Part shown: positions 11,183 through 21,695 of the stretch, piece after piece | Layout of the letters: each line of letters starts with the position of its first letter | Position numbering within the stretch: position 1 is the stretch's first letter | NCBI GenBank assembly: GCA_963678675.1 | Contig: OY783199.1 | Location: 17,132,348-17,196,347, forward strand | Source: Xiphydria camelus | Taxonomy: Eukaryota > Arthropoda > Insecta > Hymenoptera > Xiphydriidae | Length of the DNA stretch: 64,000 nucleotides | Direction of reading: 5' to 3' | The notes under the pieces: generated by a model | Told to the model about the DNA's origin: nothing | The model's input: the letters and a program-made list of their open reading frames with translations, nothing else | The model's database searches: none | Translations under genes and position numbers: made by a program

Positions 11183-12120
11183 GTGTCTAGCGATCAGGAA
11201 TGATAAATGTCCATATTTCCATGACCTACAGGCAAGATTTCTGTATTCTTTCATGATCGCATCTGTGACCTTTAAAGTGTTTATACAGAATTTTTTGCTC
11301 AAAGAGAAATAAACTTTTGCTTCAATCTCAGGGTGTCTAGCAGAGAGGATCAGAATTTGAAATACCCTGACTTTTTCCCAGGAATTCCAGGTCCAATATA
11401 TGTATTTTTCACTGACTCTAGTCTAAAGTTATTCTTTCACATATTACTGAAGCAATCATCGAATTCGGATTCTAAACTCGACAATTGATTCATTATGACA
11501 CATTGAAAATAGTTTAAAGTGGAAAACAAGACGGATTTAGGAACGCGCGTTGCATTCTCAAAGTCTCGACCGACAAGTCGATGGGATGTATTGTGCGCTC
11601 TGGGTAGAAGTGAGTTGGTTGGAGGACCCAATAAGAACATACAACTTCCGAAAACATACGGAACTATGATACCGTGGCAACGCGGTACAGCAGACTTGCA
11701 ATTTCCAATAATCCGATCTCCGCAAAAGCCATTCTAAAGAATTCAGGGAAACAATCCAGAAAAGCTTCAGGATTCCCTGACAATTCCCTGATTTTTCCAG
11801 AAACATCAAATACTCTGACAATTCCAGGTTTTCCAGATTTCCCTGACCGCTAGACACCTTGCCAATAATAACGAGAGTAATTCTCATTGTTTCCCGCCAT
11901 TGATTTCGTTCGCAGGCATTAAAGCGAAATCAACCGATCGTTCTTCCAACGTATCCGGCATCCCAAGATCACACGAATCTTATTAAATCAATAGCTTGTT
12001 TCACAGTTTCCGTGTTATTTTCACAGTCTAAAAAAATTCCATAACATTTCCATGATATTCCACATGCAATCAAAATCCCATGACTTTTTCCAGGACCTCC
12101 ACGACTTCCACGATCGCTGG
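11183..12120. mobile_element. hAT-like non-autonomous element (outer)
   Basis: The left end GGGTGTCTAGCGATCAGGAA is inverted at the right end as TTCCACGATCGCTGGACACC. The GGTGTCTAGC terminus resembles hAT-type ends. It encloses a second copy of the same family at 11332-11862. Its right edge lies close to the predicted 3' end of the SPS-like gene. Confidence 0.5.
11332..11862. mobile_element. hAT-like non-autonomous element (inner)
   Basis: Begins CAGGGTGTCTAGCAGAG and ends CCCTGACCGCTAGACACCTT. Both sub-ends carry CCCTGACTTTTTCCCAGG-like motifs in inverted order. No clear 8-bp duplication was found. Confidence 0.55.
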
Positions 12121-12244
12121 ACACCATCCTCGAGGAACCAGCCGCCGCGACACCTTCGCAGGTCTGGTGTCAATTTCGGAACCGCAAAACCACCAGGGCC
12201 ACGAGACGAACGGAATCGAATCGAGTTGTGCAAGTGTTACTCGG

Positions 12245-12250
12245 TTTAAT
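12245..12250 (-). promoter_or_regulatory. candidate poly(A) signal of the SPS-like gene
   Basis: TTTAAT on the plus strand reads ATTAAA on the minus strand. It lies about 90 nt beyond the stop codon at 12336-12338. Position and motif fit. Not verified. Confidence 0.4.
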
Positions 12251-12335
12251 ACACAGTCTTACGGCAAACAAATCCGCGCTTTCGCGTAACGTCGCGTCAC
12301 GAGGACCCCTTGGGGAGCGGGACGATGCTCCGGCG

Positions 12336-14845
12336 CTACCACAAGGACGTCGCGCTGTCCCTGGCGGGCACTTCGATGACGCGAGGCCTGTCGATGACGC
12401 GCGCGGAGCGATCGCCGCTCTCGACGATCCCGACGATCCACGCCTGCCTCTCCTCGGTCCTCTCCAACTCCTTGCAGTAGGCCGCCGCCTGCTCCCTGGG
12501 CAGTACCACCAGCAGCCCCCCGGAAACCTCCGGCATGAGGCCCTCGAGCAGCGGCATCGCGTTGCCGGTGGCCTTGCACACGCCGCTCATCTTCGCGATG
12601 ATCGGCATGTTGTGGACGACGAAGTTGACCTTGTTCTTCTGTCGACGGACGAGGAACTCCGCGTGGCCGAGGATTCCGTAGGTGGAGACGTCGCAGGCCG
12701 CGTGGGCGTTGTACTTTAAATGGGAATTGTCGAGATTTCAAACGCAGGCTTCACAGTCTGGGGATAAAGTAGTTTTAGGGAAATGTTGGCAGTTTCACAG
12801 AAACGGGGACTTTTAGGGACCGCGTTTATAAAGCGCGTGTACAGATAACTCACATCGTTGCAAATCTCTTTTAACTTATTTTCCATTTCCTTAACTGCCC
12901 GATTTTCCTCATCTAAACCCGAATCTACTCTGTATTCCATAAGCTGTACACAGGAATGAGGACTTTCAGGGTCAGGTGTTCAATTGAAGGAACTTTCAGG
13001 GACTTGAAAGCAAAAACTGGGACAACAGGGACATATTGTATGTGAAACCTGCAGATGTTTCCATCGACGATCTACTGTTTTAAAGTCCCCTGCGATACGC
13101 GAAGGCGAAGGACGAAGGAGAAGCCGTCGTCGAATACGACAGCCCTTCGAATGGCTAACCTTTCTCATGAGAATAGCCGCGGCGCGATTCGTCCTGACCA
13201 TGGAGTCGACCGCACGATGATAGGCCCTCTTTGCGTCCTCCTCGGTGACGGTCAGCAGTATTCTGCTCCGGCGTTCCGGCTGCTCCATCCACTGCGTCAC
13301 GGTGATGGCGACCATGGTGCCCAGAGGCTTCGTCAGGACGATCACGTCGCCGATTACCGCGCCGTCCGGCGGCACCAACTCGTGGTGCGAGCGAATCGCC
13401 GTGGCGGTGCCGCCGATGAGGCACCAGGGGTTCGTCGCGACCTGGATGTTCCGGATGAACGTGTCGGCGGCCTTGGCCGACGCCTCGTATCCGCGCACGA
13501 TCATGGGGATCGTCACCTTCCTCTCCGCTTCCTCCATAAGGCTGGGGACGGCCAGGATGACGCGCGAGCTGGCGCAGTCGAAGACGCCCAGCGAGTAGAT
13601 TCCGCTGAGGACGCTGGCGCAGGCGATCTTACCCATGAGATAGGGATCGTCGACGATCGGGCAGAGGAGGTCGAGGCTTTCCAGCAAGTGCAGATCGGCG
13701 TGGTCCAGCTTCGTTACCGAGATTTTTTCGCCCGGGTTCGCGACGGAGGACCGGTTATCCTGGCGGTCCTGCTTCTAACATCCAGACTCGTCTTTAAGGA
13801 ACCTCGTATGTTCGTCTACTTCACGATTTTAGTTTAGGTATACGATCTGTTTTATTTAAGAGCGTCGCAGATGATTCAAAGTTTTCATAATTATAAACAA
13901 TTCATTTTCGTTTTGACGGACACTCATGATTAATAATCCGTCATGTTGTTTGCAAAATTGGCGTTGACGCGAGATTAGCAGGGTAAGATTACACGACCAG
14001 TCATAAATCAGTTTACTTCGTCGAGAAAAGAATGTTATCTTCGGTTCATTACTCGCTCCAACAGTTTTTTATCCGATGTTATTCGGAAAATATTAGCAGG
14101 GAAATTTCATGTTCAGTGTAACATGAAGAGAGAAGCATGTATAATATCTAGCATTATTTTCTTTGCTAAAAAAATTAGGTATATTTCTTAACCAAAATAT
14201 AATTTATGTACAGAGAGAAAGAGTTAGTTGGATCTACTGACAATTATTATACTTGCAGGATCGTAAGTAATTATTTACTTATAATACATCGATAAATGTT
14301 TTAATGCATCAATTTGATATCTCTTTCTTACTATCACATGGAATAGTATGTGACTGCAAGGAAGAAATATCTAATTAATATGAAAAAAATAGATCAAATC
14401 GATGTAAATAAATAATTACCAGCAATAAGTGATTTTTAGTAGATCTAATTAATTCTTTTCTCTGTCTACATATTATTATTCGCAGATCCGACTTATGCGC
14501 ATGAGTGCAATTTTTCATGTAGGTACGTATCTAAGGGCTTTAGTACCCCGCTCGTCTCGCCCCGAAGATTCAACGAACAGACGTGAGTACCTCATCCCGA
14601 TCCTCGTTGAAAGCAGCCGCGGCGAGGGCTCGGAGTTCGTCGCGGTTGAGCTGCGCGCTCGTTTTCCCGCTGTCGCCGTGCTTGGTCAGACGAAAATCGG
14701 GGTCCAGGCCGTGGGCTTCGGGAATAAAGGGAAGACGCGAGTGGCAAAAGGGATCGCCCACGAGTTCCAGGCGAACAGCGTCGTCTCCTCCACCGGAACC
14801 ATTGTCGGTATCAACCGTCGCTCGCACCGACGACAACGCGGACAT
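12336..14845 (-). CDS. inactive selenide, water dikinase (SPS)-like protein
   Basis: Exons, in transcript order: 14591-14845, 13160-13774 and 12336-12713. All joins are phase 0 (donors GAG|GTACTC and AAG|GTTAGC, acceptors TTAG and AAAG). They give 415 residues, near the family length of about 390-400. Homology is clear from [12 protein letters not shown] (44-55), [15 protein letters not shown] (123-137), LTKPLGT (232-238), NAHAACD (292-298) and PEVSGGLLV (351-359). The GxGCK catalytic loop aligns without gaps to KTSAQ (61-65), so Cys becomes Ala and Lys becomes Gln. The metal-binding Asp of the GMDSSV motif aligns to Lys102, and the Asp of LSDLYAMG to Gly143. TGGQ is RNIQ (193-196). Asp120 and Asp298 remain. 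Selenophosphate synthesis is therefore unlikely, but the frame is intact, arguing for a retained non-catalytic role. The first intron carries a MITE. An alternative is a young pseudogene with no stop yet. The exon 1 donor is weak. Confidence 0.87.
12714..13159 (-). other. second intron of the SPS-like gene
   Basis: 446-bp intron, donor AAAG|GTTAGC and acceptor TTTAAAG. It has several short repeats of CAGGGAC/GGGACTT type that resemble the hAT-like remnants just downstream. No coding content. Confidence 0.7.
14209..14470. mobile_element. family C MITE in the first SPS-like intron
   Basis: Begins ACAGAGAGAAAGAGTTAGTT, with TTGGATCTACTGACAATT inside, and ends TTCTTTTCTCTGTC. It is a complete palindromic copy, wholly inside the intron 13775-14590, so it does not disturb the reading frame. 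Confidence 0.8.
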
Positions 14846-15280
14846 ACTGGGTCGATCGCGAAAAACGGACTTTATAAGCGGACGTGCTAACGGAACGGAG
14901 CGAAGCGCGTGGCTACACGATGATGAATAACAATCTACGATCGTGGCGTCGCCTGGTTCAACGCTGATGCATTGTTTGGCGTTGCGAGAGTCTCTATCGT
15001 TCGTTTGTTTTTTTCCCAGCACCAACGGCGGGGATTTTGAAATCACTTTTCGGACGTTAGCAGCATTTACATAATTTTATATAATATTTCTAGGTGATTT
15101 TTCGTGACAAACCCCTTTTCCCCCTTCATACAAAACCAAAGACGATAAATGAGATAGGATTTTAAAGACTAAGTCCTCCGCTTTTGGAGAAATGGTAATT
15201 TACAATTGCACGTTGTATTATTTGTTTAAAAATCGAAAGTAAAAATTGAATCTTGGCGCTACATTGCTTCCATCGGTAAC
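14846..15280. other. upstream region of the SPS-like gene
   Basis: 5' side of the chosen start codon (14843-14845). The frame stays open to 15046, but the extra residues do not resemble SPS proteins, so a start further upstream is not preferred. No core promoter motif was identified with confidence. Confidence 0.4.
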
Positions 15281-16381
15281 ACAGGTTTACAAAAAAAAAA
15301 AAGTCCAGACTATTTGACCGGACCATGGTATTCCGAGGTATTTTTGCAACCTGAATCCGATCCCGAGGTCATCTGAGCCCCATCACGTCAGAAAAACGAG
15401 ATTTCAAGGTCATTTAGAGGTTAAAATGACCATTTTTTGGAACTGGACCCGGGACAATGACGGTGGATGAGGAAGAAGCATGGAAGAGCTTCGTGAATGT
15501 TTCCCAGAAATTTCTTGGAAATAATAAAGACCCAAACTATAGGGAATTGGTGGAGGGCTTGCTCCGGAACTACAAAGCCATTGGATGTTTAATGAGCTTG
15601 AAGGTTCGTTTCTTGGATTCACATTTGGACAATTTCCCAGAAAACCTTGGACATTATAGCGAAGAACAAGGTGAAAGATTTCACCAAGACATAAAAGAGA
15701 TGGAAAGACGCTACCAAGGTTTCTGGGACATCAACATGTTGGCAGACTACTGCTGGAACTTGAAGAGGGATATGAACAAGGGGCATAAGAGAAAGGCACT
15801 TAGAAGGAGTTTTGAGCAAACCTGCAGACCCCATAAACAAGCGCGGAAAGATTGAAAAATTGGGAGGGATAAAAGTGAGAGGCAAGGGGACTCACTGTAA
15901 ACAAGCACCCCGAAGGGAACAGAATCTGCAACGTCCACGTCGTTGTTCCTGGGTGATGCTAATAGCAGAGTTCAGTTTAATAGCAGTGCTGGGTTCACTG
16001 TCAATATCTCACAGCGAATGGATCGTCGAAATTGGATGCCTTGACAGGGAGATCGAAACCCGCGAGATACAACGATCATAGCAACATTTTATCCACTGGG
16101 GTGGTTCTGTGATAGTCCCGGTCGAGATTTAGGACTTCATTCCAATGTTTGGAAGGTATTCAAGACCTAAACAGCTACCCTCCAACTCAACAGGTCGCTT
16201 GAGAAATTATCCCGGGTCCAGTTCCAAAAAATGGTCATTTTAACCTCTAAATGACCTTGAAATCTCGTTTTTCTGACGTGATGGGGCTCAGATGACCTCG
16301 GGATCGGATTCAGAACGCAAAAATACCTCGGAATACCATGGTCCGGTCAAATAGTCCGGACTTTTTTTTTTGTAAACCTGT
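15281..16381 (+). mobile_element. element with 172-bp terminal inverted repeats and a captured ORF
   Basis: The ends ACAGGTTTACAAAAA and TTTTTGTAAACCTGT start inverted repeats 15281-15452 and 16210-16381, highly similar over their whole length, including TCATTTAGAGGTTAAAATGA. The interior carries one ORF (15457-15855) plus about 350 bp non-coding. No target duplication could be read from the flanks. No transposase is present, so it is presumably mobilised in trans. Confidence 0.85.
15457..15855 (+). CDS. transposon-borne fragment of an arthropod protein of unknown function
   Basis: 132 codons starting with ATG five bases inside the left inverted repeat. The protein contains EEAWKSFV (residues 6-13), KFLGNN (18-23), FPENLG (60-65), the strongly conserved-looking EEQGERFHQDI (69-79) and MLADYCWNLKRD (94-105), with a basic tail. 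I recognise this signature as the C-terminal part of a larger uncharacterised protein that turns up repeatedly in arthropod genome annotations, usually as repetitive copies. The function is unknown. The N-terminal part of that family is missing here, so this is a truncated passenger. A full-length coding role is doubtful, although the frame is open throughout and the stop is natural. Confidence 0.6.
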   Translation: MTVDEEEAWKSFVNVSQKFLGNNKDPNYRELVEGLLRNYKAIGCLMSLKVRFLDSHLDNFPENLGHYSEEQGERFHQDIKEMERRYQGFWDINMLADYCWNLKRDMNKGHKRKALRRSFEQTCRPHKQARKD

Positions 16382-16394
16382 GATAATCGATCAA

Positions 16395-16745
16395 TTTCTC
16401 TCGTTTGTACTCGATTCAAAATATATGCAAAACATTTATTTAATTCAAATAGACTTCTATTCGATATGAATAAATTCCTACAAGGAAACAAAATTTGTGG
16501 TAAATTTCGGGACAAGGTCAATTTCTTGTTATGATAACTACAATTTCAGTAAAAATTATAGTAAAACTTGTAGAGGTTGCAATCGTTTGCTGTAATTTTT
16601 ACTAAAATTGTAGTTATCGTAACAATAAATTGGCCTTGTCCCGCATTTTACCACAAACTTTGTAAATGTTGCAATTAATTTTTTTCCGTGTATTTATCTC
16701 AAATAAATTTGTCTATCAGGTTCGCGTTCAACGAGACCTTTTCCC
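16395..16745. mobile_element. family R palindrome, interrupted by family D
   Basis: The left part has AATTCAAATAGACTTCTATT and AATAAATTCCTA. The right part has CTATCAGGTTCGCGTTCAAC and GAGACCTTTTCCCTCGGGG. Together they match the uninterrupted copy at 54113-54592. The join is broken by a family D element at 16482-16693. Confidence 0.7.
16482..16693. mobile_element. family D palindromic MITE
   Basis: GTGGTAAATTTCGGGACAAG is inverted as CTTGTCCCGCATTTTACCAC. The inner arms repeat ACTACAATTTCAGTAAAAAT in both directions. Ends in AATTAATTTTTTTCCGTG. Sister copies: 59875-60068 and 62657-62887. Confidence 0.8.
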
Positions 16746-18220
16746 TCGGGGCGACAATTCCAGTTCTTTCCCAAAATTCCCCGATCGCTGGACGGCGTGT
16801 TAACGAAACAAATCGAGAGAGAGAGAATGAAGAGATAAATTATTTTCATCGAGCGAGAAAATGGGGCGATCGGCGCTTCCACCGTGGCAAATTACACGCA
16901 CGGCTCTGCGGAGAGAACTATTTCGATTAATCCGCGAACGCGAAGGCGCTCGACCTTTGCACGGACGCCTCGAAATTACGAGTTCCATCGAGCGTTCGAA
17001 ATACGTCGGAAAGCGCGACGATATCGCATCTCGGGCGCGCGCGCTTTTACGCAACCGCGTGATTTATTGCCGCGGTTACGTACCAGACCAAGCCGCGGTG
17101 CCGTTCCTTCGTTCGTTCGACTTTCCGTGCCGCGGCGGCGGTTCACGGTCGAGCTTCGCGAAAGAGGGGCGAATTTCGGAGGCGTGAAAACGGTCGGCGC
17201 GCAGTTTCCCAACGTCGTTGGACATCGCGCGGACAAAAAGCGCGGCAAGGTAGGTATTCCAAATATCGGTGGCGGATGACGTTTCTCAACGGTGACACCG
17301 CGGTTAATCGACGGAGATAGTCGCAATGATACGCGCGCGAGGACGTTTTTTTTCTCGCGTATGAAACAGCGCAACGGTTCTAATAAATGTTCGATATTTT
17401 CCGCGGAATACTCGCGCTTCGAGATGTAGAATATTTTCGGGATTGGCTTTCGTCGATTCTCGTACTTTGTACAATGTATGATAAAATTTGCCATTCCCGT
17501 GCTGGTATGACGAAACACGCGTTTTATGGATCACGGTGTAAAATCGCCGGAAATTATTTAATCGAGAGAATGAGAAAGGTAATTCACCTTTTTATCTCGT
17601 CTGACTGCGATATGCACTCACTTTCGTTTATTTCAATCGTTTCCGGCAGTTTTATACATAATAATTCGCTATCGTACAGCGTCACGAGCCTCAGATTACT
17701 CCATTTCGTCCGAAAGTTAATCCGATGTCAGTAGAGTAGAGTAGTATTATTTTCCGATCAGTTTCAATCACGATTATCTCGTTATCTATATGGACGATGT
17801 TGGCTTAAAAATTGTTTCCTTAATATTTTTTCCTCAACATTTTTTAGGATTAAGAGGGATACCTCGAGATATGTAGATAATCCTGATGCTTATCTATGTT
17901 GAAATATAATTTCATTTATCAGAATTAGTCTATTTATTTTCACTTTATGAGAAAGATTTTCTTCTCTCATGGACGAATAATTTTTTTCCAATCATTTAAA
18001 CTTATCTATGAATTAATTGATTTTAATTCTAATAATTTCGTTTGACAATTAATTATCTAATATAGTAGATTAATATACTGAATTGAAGCTTCGAGACATT
18101 TTTTAATTAAATAAGATACGATCTTCAAAAAAGTATCATATCAACTTCGCCAAAAAGTTAACAATTAACGAGATAATAGAGATCGAATATACACGTCAAA
18201 TAAGACCGATAATCCCATCG
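16746..18220. other. gene-free stretch with a decayed family A-like segment
   Basis: 16750-17350 is GC-rich with overlapping Arg-rich frames on both strands and no recognised domain. 17760-18200 holds scattered family A phrases (AGTTTCAATCACGATTATCT and, reversed, AACGAGATAATAGAGATCG) separated by unrelated AT-rich DNA, suggesting an old interrupted copy. Confidence 0.4.
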
Positions 18221-18411
18221 TTACGCCTGGCTCCTCGGGCACAAAAAGAAATATCATATTTTAAGATTCTCGCTTCTCTCCAGCGGAACCCGAATTGCTC
18301 CGTCGGGACCGTTTCCCTCTAGCTACGACCAATCTGCAGTTTCGCCAGGCAGAGAGAGGATCCTGAAACATGTTTTATATTCGTTTCTACCCGAGGAGCC
18401 AGGAGTAACGA
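18221..18411. repeat. inverted-repeat-bounded element
   Basis: GTTACGCCTGGCTCCTCGGG near 18221 is inverted as CCCGAGGAGCCAGGAGTAAC near 18392. The roughly 150-bp interior is not repetitive here. Probably a single-copy MITE of another family. Confidence 0.6.
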
Positions 18412-18566
18412 TTCGTTGTTATATGTACTTTATACTTTAAATCCCAGGCAACTCACCTCACCTCGTTATATTATATGTACGCGCATTCGGACTTCCGCTA
18501 CTAAATCTAAACATCCATAGACTTTCATACGAGCTAAATACGTGCAAAAACAACCTTCACGCATAT

Positions 18567-18890
18567 CACTGAGAAAAATAACCGATCAGTTTAACCAAAA
18601 TCCTGGAGACGATGACCGAATCGTTTGGTGAAATATGGATCCTCGATCTATATTTGATCAAACTGATCATTTTTTGATTAGAATAACTAAATATTTGGTT
18701 ACGATAACTAAATATTTGTTTCGACTGACCACTTTTTGATCAGAATAACTAAACATTCGATTACAATAACTAAATATTCAGTTAAACTGACCACTTTTTC
18801 ATTAGAACTAAAAATATTTCGTTCAACTGACCAGTGTTTTATTCAGAACAACTAAACGCGCTTAACCCCAGACGCTTTCCGTCACTCCGA
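18567..18890. mobile_element. family B MITE abutting the 18.9-kb exon
   Basis: Starts CACTGAGAAAAATAACCGATC. The core CGAATCGTTTGGTGAAATAT and several TAACTAAATATTTGG-like phrases follow. The far end decays from ACGCGCTTAACCCCAGACGC and merges with the sequence directly beyond the predicted exon end, so the open frame past the exon is MITE-derived. Confidence 0.65.
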
Positions 18891-18911
18891 CCGACGGACT
18901 CACATGCCTAC

Positions 18912-19368
18912 CTCTGTTCATGAGAAGCGTGCGGATGACGCGTATGTAGATCTTCCCGTACTTCGTGCGCGCCACGTGGAAGAGAAAGTCCGAGACCTCG
19001 CCGTCGCCCTCGTGGATGTCGTTCTCCGCGAGTATCTCGCGCAGCGCCTCGACCCGTTCCTCGGGGGTGCTCTCGTCGGGCGGACCCAGCTTCCTCTCGA
19101 GGTACTCGACGACGCCGATGTCCTCCCAGAGCTCGGGGTCGCCCTCGCACTCCGGCAGCTCCCAGACGCTGCTGAGCTTTCGCGGTCCACGAGTGTCACC
19201 GCTACTCTCGCCCGCGGCGTAGGTGACGTCGAGGGCGAGGGAATTGAAGGTGGGCAGGGTGATGGTCGACCGCGGCCGCCCGGCATCGCCGCGGGAGTCG
19301 ACGGTGTCGCGGCCCTCGTCGGGGACGGCATGCTTCACGTGGAAGTAGCTGGTGTTGGTGCTGGTCAT
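18912..19368 (-). CDS. candidate coding exon, protein not recognised
   Basis: An ATG at 19366-19368 opens 152 codons plus one base to a donor-like AGAG|GTAGGC (a second candidate, CAT|GTGAGT, would end the exon at 18904). The product begins MTSTNTSYFHVKH, has a Ser/Pro/Gly-rich first half, then an acidic segment (WELPECEGDPELWEDIGVVE). A helix-like, charged C-terminal part follows: EYLERKLG, EERVEALREILAEND and YGKIYIRVIRTLLMN. The last third looks like a folded domain, but I cannot name it. The upstream DNA is CpG-rich, as expected of a promoter or 5' UTR. It could be the first exon of an independent gene or an alternative 5' exon of milton (its phase 1 end matches the milton exon at 58060). 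A chance frame in GC-rich DNA is less likely. Confidence 0.55.
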
Positions 19369-20580
19369 GACATAGCTCCGATCTCGGGGCGATCGGAACC
19401 CGTGCGGCTGTCTCTGGCTGATGACCGCTCTTCGATGGATCTCTTTCTCGGTCCGGACGCGAAGGGGTGAAACGGCGAGGTGGGAAGCCTCGGGGGTGGT
19501 GCCCGCCCCGTTCGCTCGGGCGGATAAACGTGGGCGGCTGCTCCGTCCGGGGATCGCAGGTGGTGCGATTCACGTTCGCAGCCGACCTTCAGCGTTTTCC
19601 GTAATGACTTGTTGGACGAGCGCTCGCGACTTTGAACTCTGGAGGGCGATTCCGACGGACGCGGCTTCCCGTATTTCTTTCTCCCCCGGGAGAACGGACG
19701 ATTTCTGGAAAAATCCTTTCGAGGTTCTGCTCGGTCCTGGTTTATCCGTTGATCGGTGAACGTCTTTCTCTTCGTAACTGCAGAGGGCGTAGACGACGAC
19801 GAATCGATTGAGCGTGTAGTTCCGAACTGCACCGTCAGATGAATGAATAACTCGACGATCAGCTGGTCTTTTTTCTTCTTTCACGCATCATTGTCCGTTA
19901 CGCAGCGTCGAGAAATTCGACGCGTATTTAGGAAGAGTCTCGGAGCGATGATTCAGCCGGTGATCGACTTGTACGATGCACTGCGGTGTTAAGATTGCGA
20001 AAGTGAGCGCGCGGGATCGGATTCGCACGACCCGCGTGTCCGTCGACACGGCGAGCGCGACGAAAACGGCGAGAAACGAGCGTTTAAATGCATCGGACGA
20101 TCAGCCGTACAGATGCAGCCTCTCGGCACGGATATCGCCGCGCGGGTACGCGATTTTCGAGGGGCGCGTCTTGCGCGCGACGCGGCGTCGTCTGGGAAAG
20201 AAATTGGCTGGACTCTTTTTTTTGTTACGGGAGAAAAACCCAGTAGATGAGAATTGAAGACGTTCTGCACGTCACCTGCATCGGTCCCCGAGTATCGCCG
20301 AGTCCCGTGTCGTCGGAGGCGTTCCCTCTCGCTCTGGAGAGAGACGGAGAGGGAAGAACAAACGAGACGATGAAGTAACAGGGAGCTTAGCCACGTTTCG
20401 TTCAACGAAGAAAGAGGTGAGGTTTATTTTTACGCCGTCGAGGCATTTCTCAGCGTCCCACTTCGGTCACCCACCGCCGATCGATCCGGGCGAATGTCTC
20501 GCGTCGCCTCTGGGTCGCAACGAGAGGCCGAACACAGCTGACGTGCATACGATGATCTCGCGAGATGACGTTGATCTCTG
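19369..20580. promoter_or_regulatory. CpG-rich region upstream of the 18.9-kb exon
   Basis: GC-rich, CG-dense DNA on the 5' side of the minus-strand ATG at 19368. Overlapping frames on both strands lack domains. A promoter/5' UTR role is inferred from position and composition. No TATA box or initiator was pinned down. Confidence 0.35.
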
Positions 20581-20881
20581 AACTTCTAAAACTCTGATGC
20601 ATTCCGTATATATGGATAAAAAGCGTCGCGAATTAGCGTACACGAAATATCACCATCGACCTCCTCGTCGAACCTTACATTCTTTCAGGTCAAGCAATTC
20701 TTTTCCGAACCCATCGCCAATCAATTCGAAGTGGACCTGTCGATGTATATCTCGACGATGGGAATTCTTGATCGAGGCTAATTTTCACGTGAAGAAATTG
20801 CAGCTCTGCGAGACCGATTTACCTCGCGTGAGACTTCCAATTGAGGCTGGCAAGTACAAGTATGCATATACTCGTATATAA

Positions 20882-21099
20882 GGTAAAAGTGGGATAGATG
20901 CCCCGGTTAAAGATGAAAGTTTTAACTCGATTATCTCGAAATTAGTTGCAGATATCGATAGAAAGTTTAAATAAAAAATGTTCACCTGCAAGTTTACCGT
21001 AAAAAAGCTACTCTACATTTTTCGCATATCTCTACTGCATTTTGAAATAATCGCGTTTAAAGTTAAGCCGAAACTGGGGCGTCTATCCTACTTTTATCC
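20882..21099. mobile_element. TIR-bounded MITE
   Basis: GGTAAAAGTGGGATAGATGC is inverted as GTCTATCCTACTTTTATCC. GCCCCGGTT pairs with AACTGGGGC inside. The interior is AT-rich and non-coding. Confidence 0.75.
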
Positions 21100-21695
21100 C
21101 AAGATGTAGAAAGTAGAGGGTTGATATTCCGGTACAGAAGGGGTTACGCGCGGGGAGGAGTTATCGAAGGAGGACATCGCTTCGTCGCGGCCAGCCGTGA
21201 CTGACGCGATAGATAGATCCGTTCTGTACCTACGTCTCTACTTGTAGGCCGTCGTCCTCTCCGCGAGGTACAGAGCAGGCACCCTCCCCCCCTCCCTCTC
21301 TTTCCCCCCTCACCACGGTGTGCCGCTGCACCTGGCTACTCCCTTTTCGCGATCTCCGATCTTTCGTTCCGCCTTTCCACCTGCTCGCCGTGTCCGGCGT
21401 TGGAATACAATCGCGGGAACTGGCCTCTTTGGGAAACAATCACTTTCACCGCCCCGAGGTGGGTTCGCCTGGAAGACGAGCCGCACTCTGATTCCCGTTC
21501 GCGAAAGGTTAACCGGTCACTCGTTCCGCGGGATACCAAATGACCTGATTGAGGCTGGGAGTGAGGTAAGCGCGTAAAAAGTATCGAGTTTTCATTCCGA
21601 AAGAAACTATCGATTTGTGTTCATCCACTGAATAACGTGGAAAGGGTCGAAGATGATAAATGCGCGTGGAATCAATTAATTGAGTCTTCTACACT
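21100..21695. other. gene-free stretch
   Basis: Mixed composition with a C/T-rich patch near 21280-21310. No supported feature. Confidence 0.35.

Noticed and set aside
14591..14845. Possible in-frame UGA (selenocysteine or hymenopteran readthrough) at the SPS active site
   Set aside because: The aligned position reads ACG (Thr61-62 region, KTSAQ) and no UGA lies in the frame of exon 1, so this is not the known UGA-containing SPS gene.
14846..15046. Upstream start of the SPS-like protein near 15046
   Set aside because: The frame is open, but the added residues do not resemble SPS N-termini. The ATG at 14845 gives the expected length.
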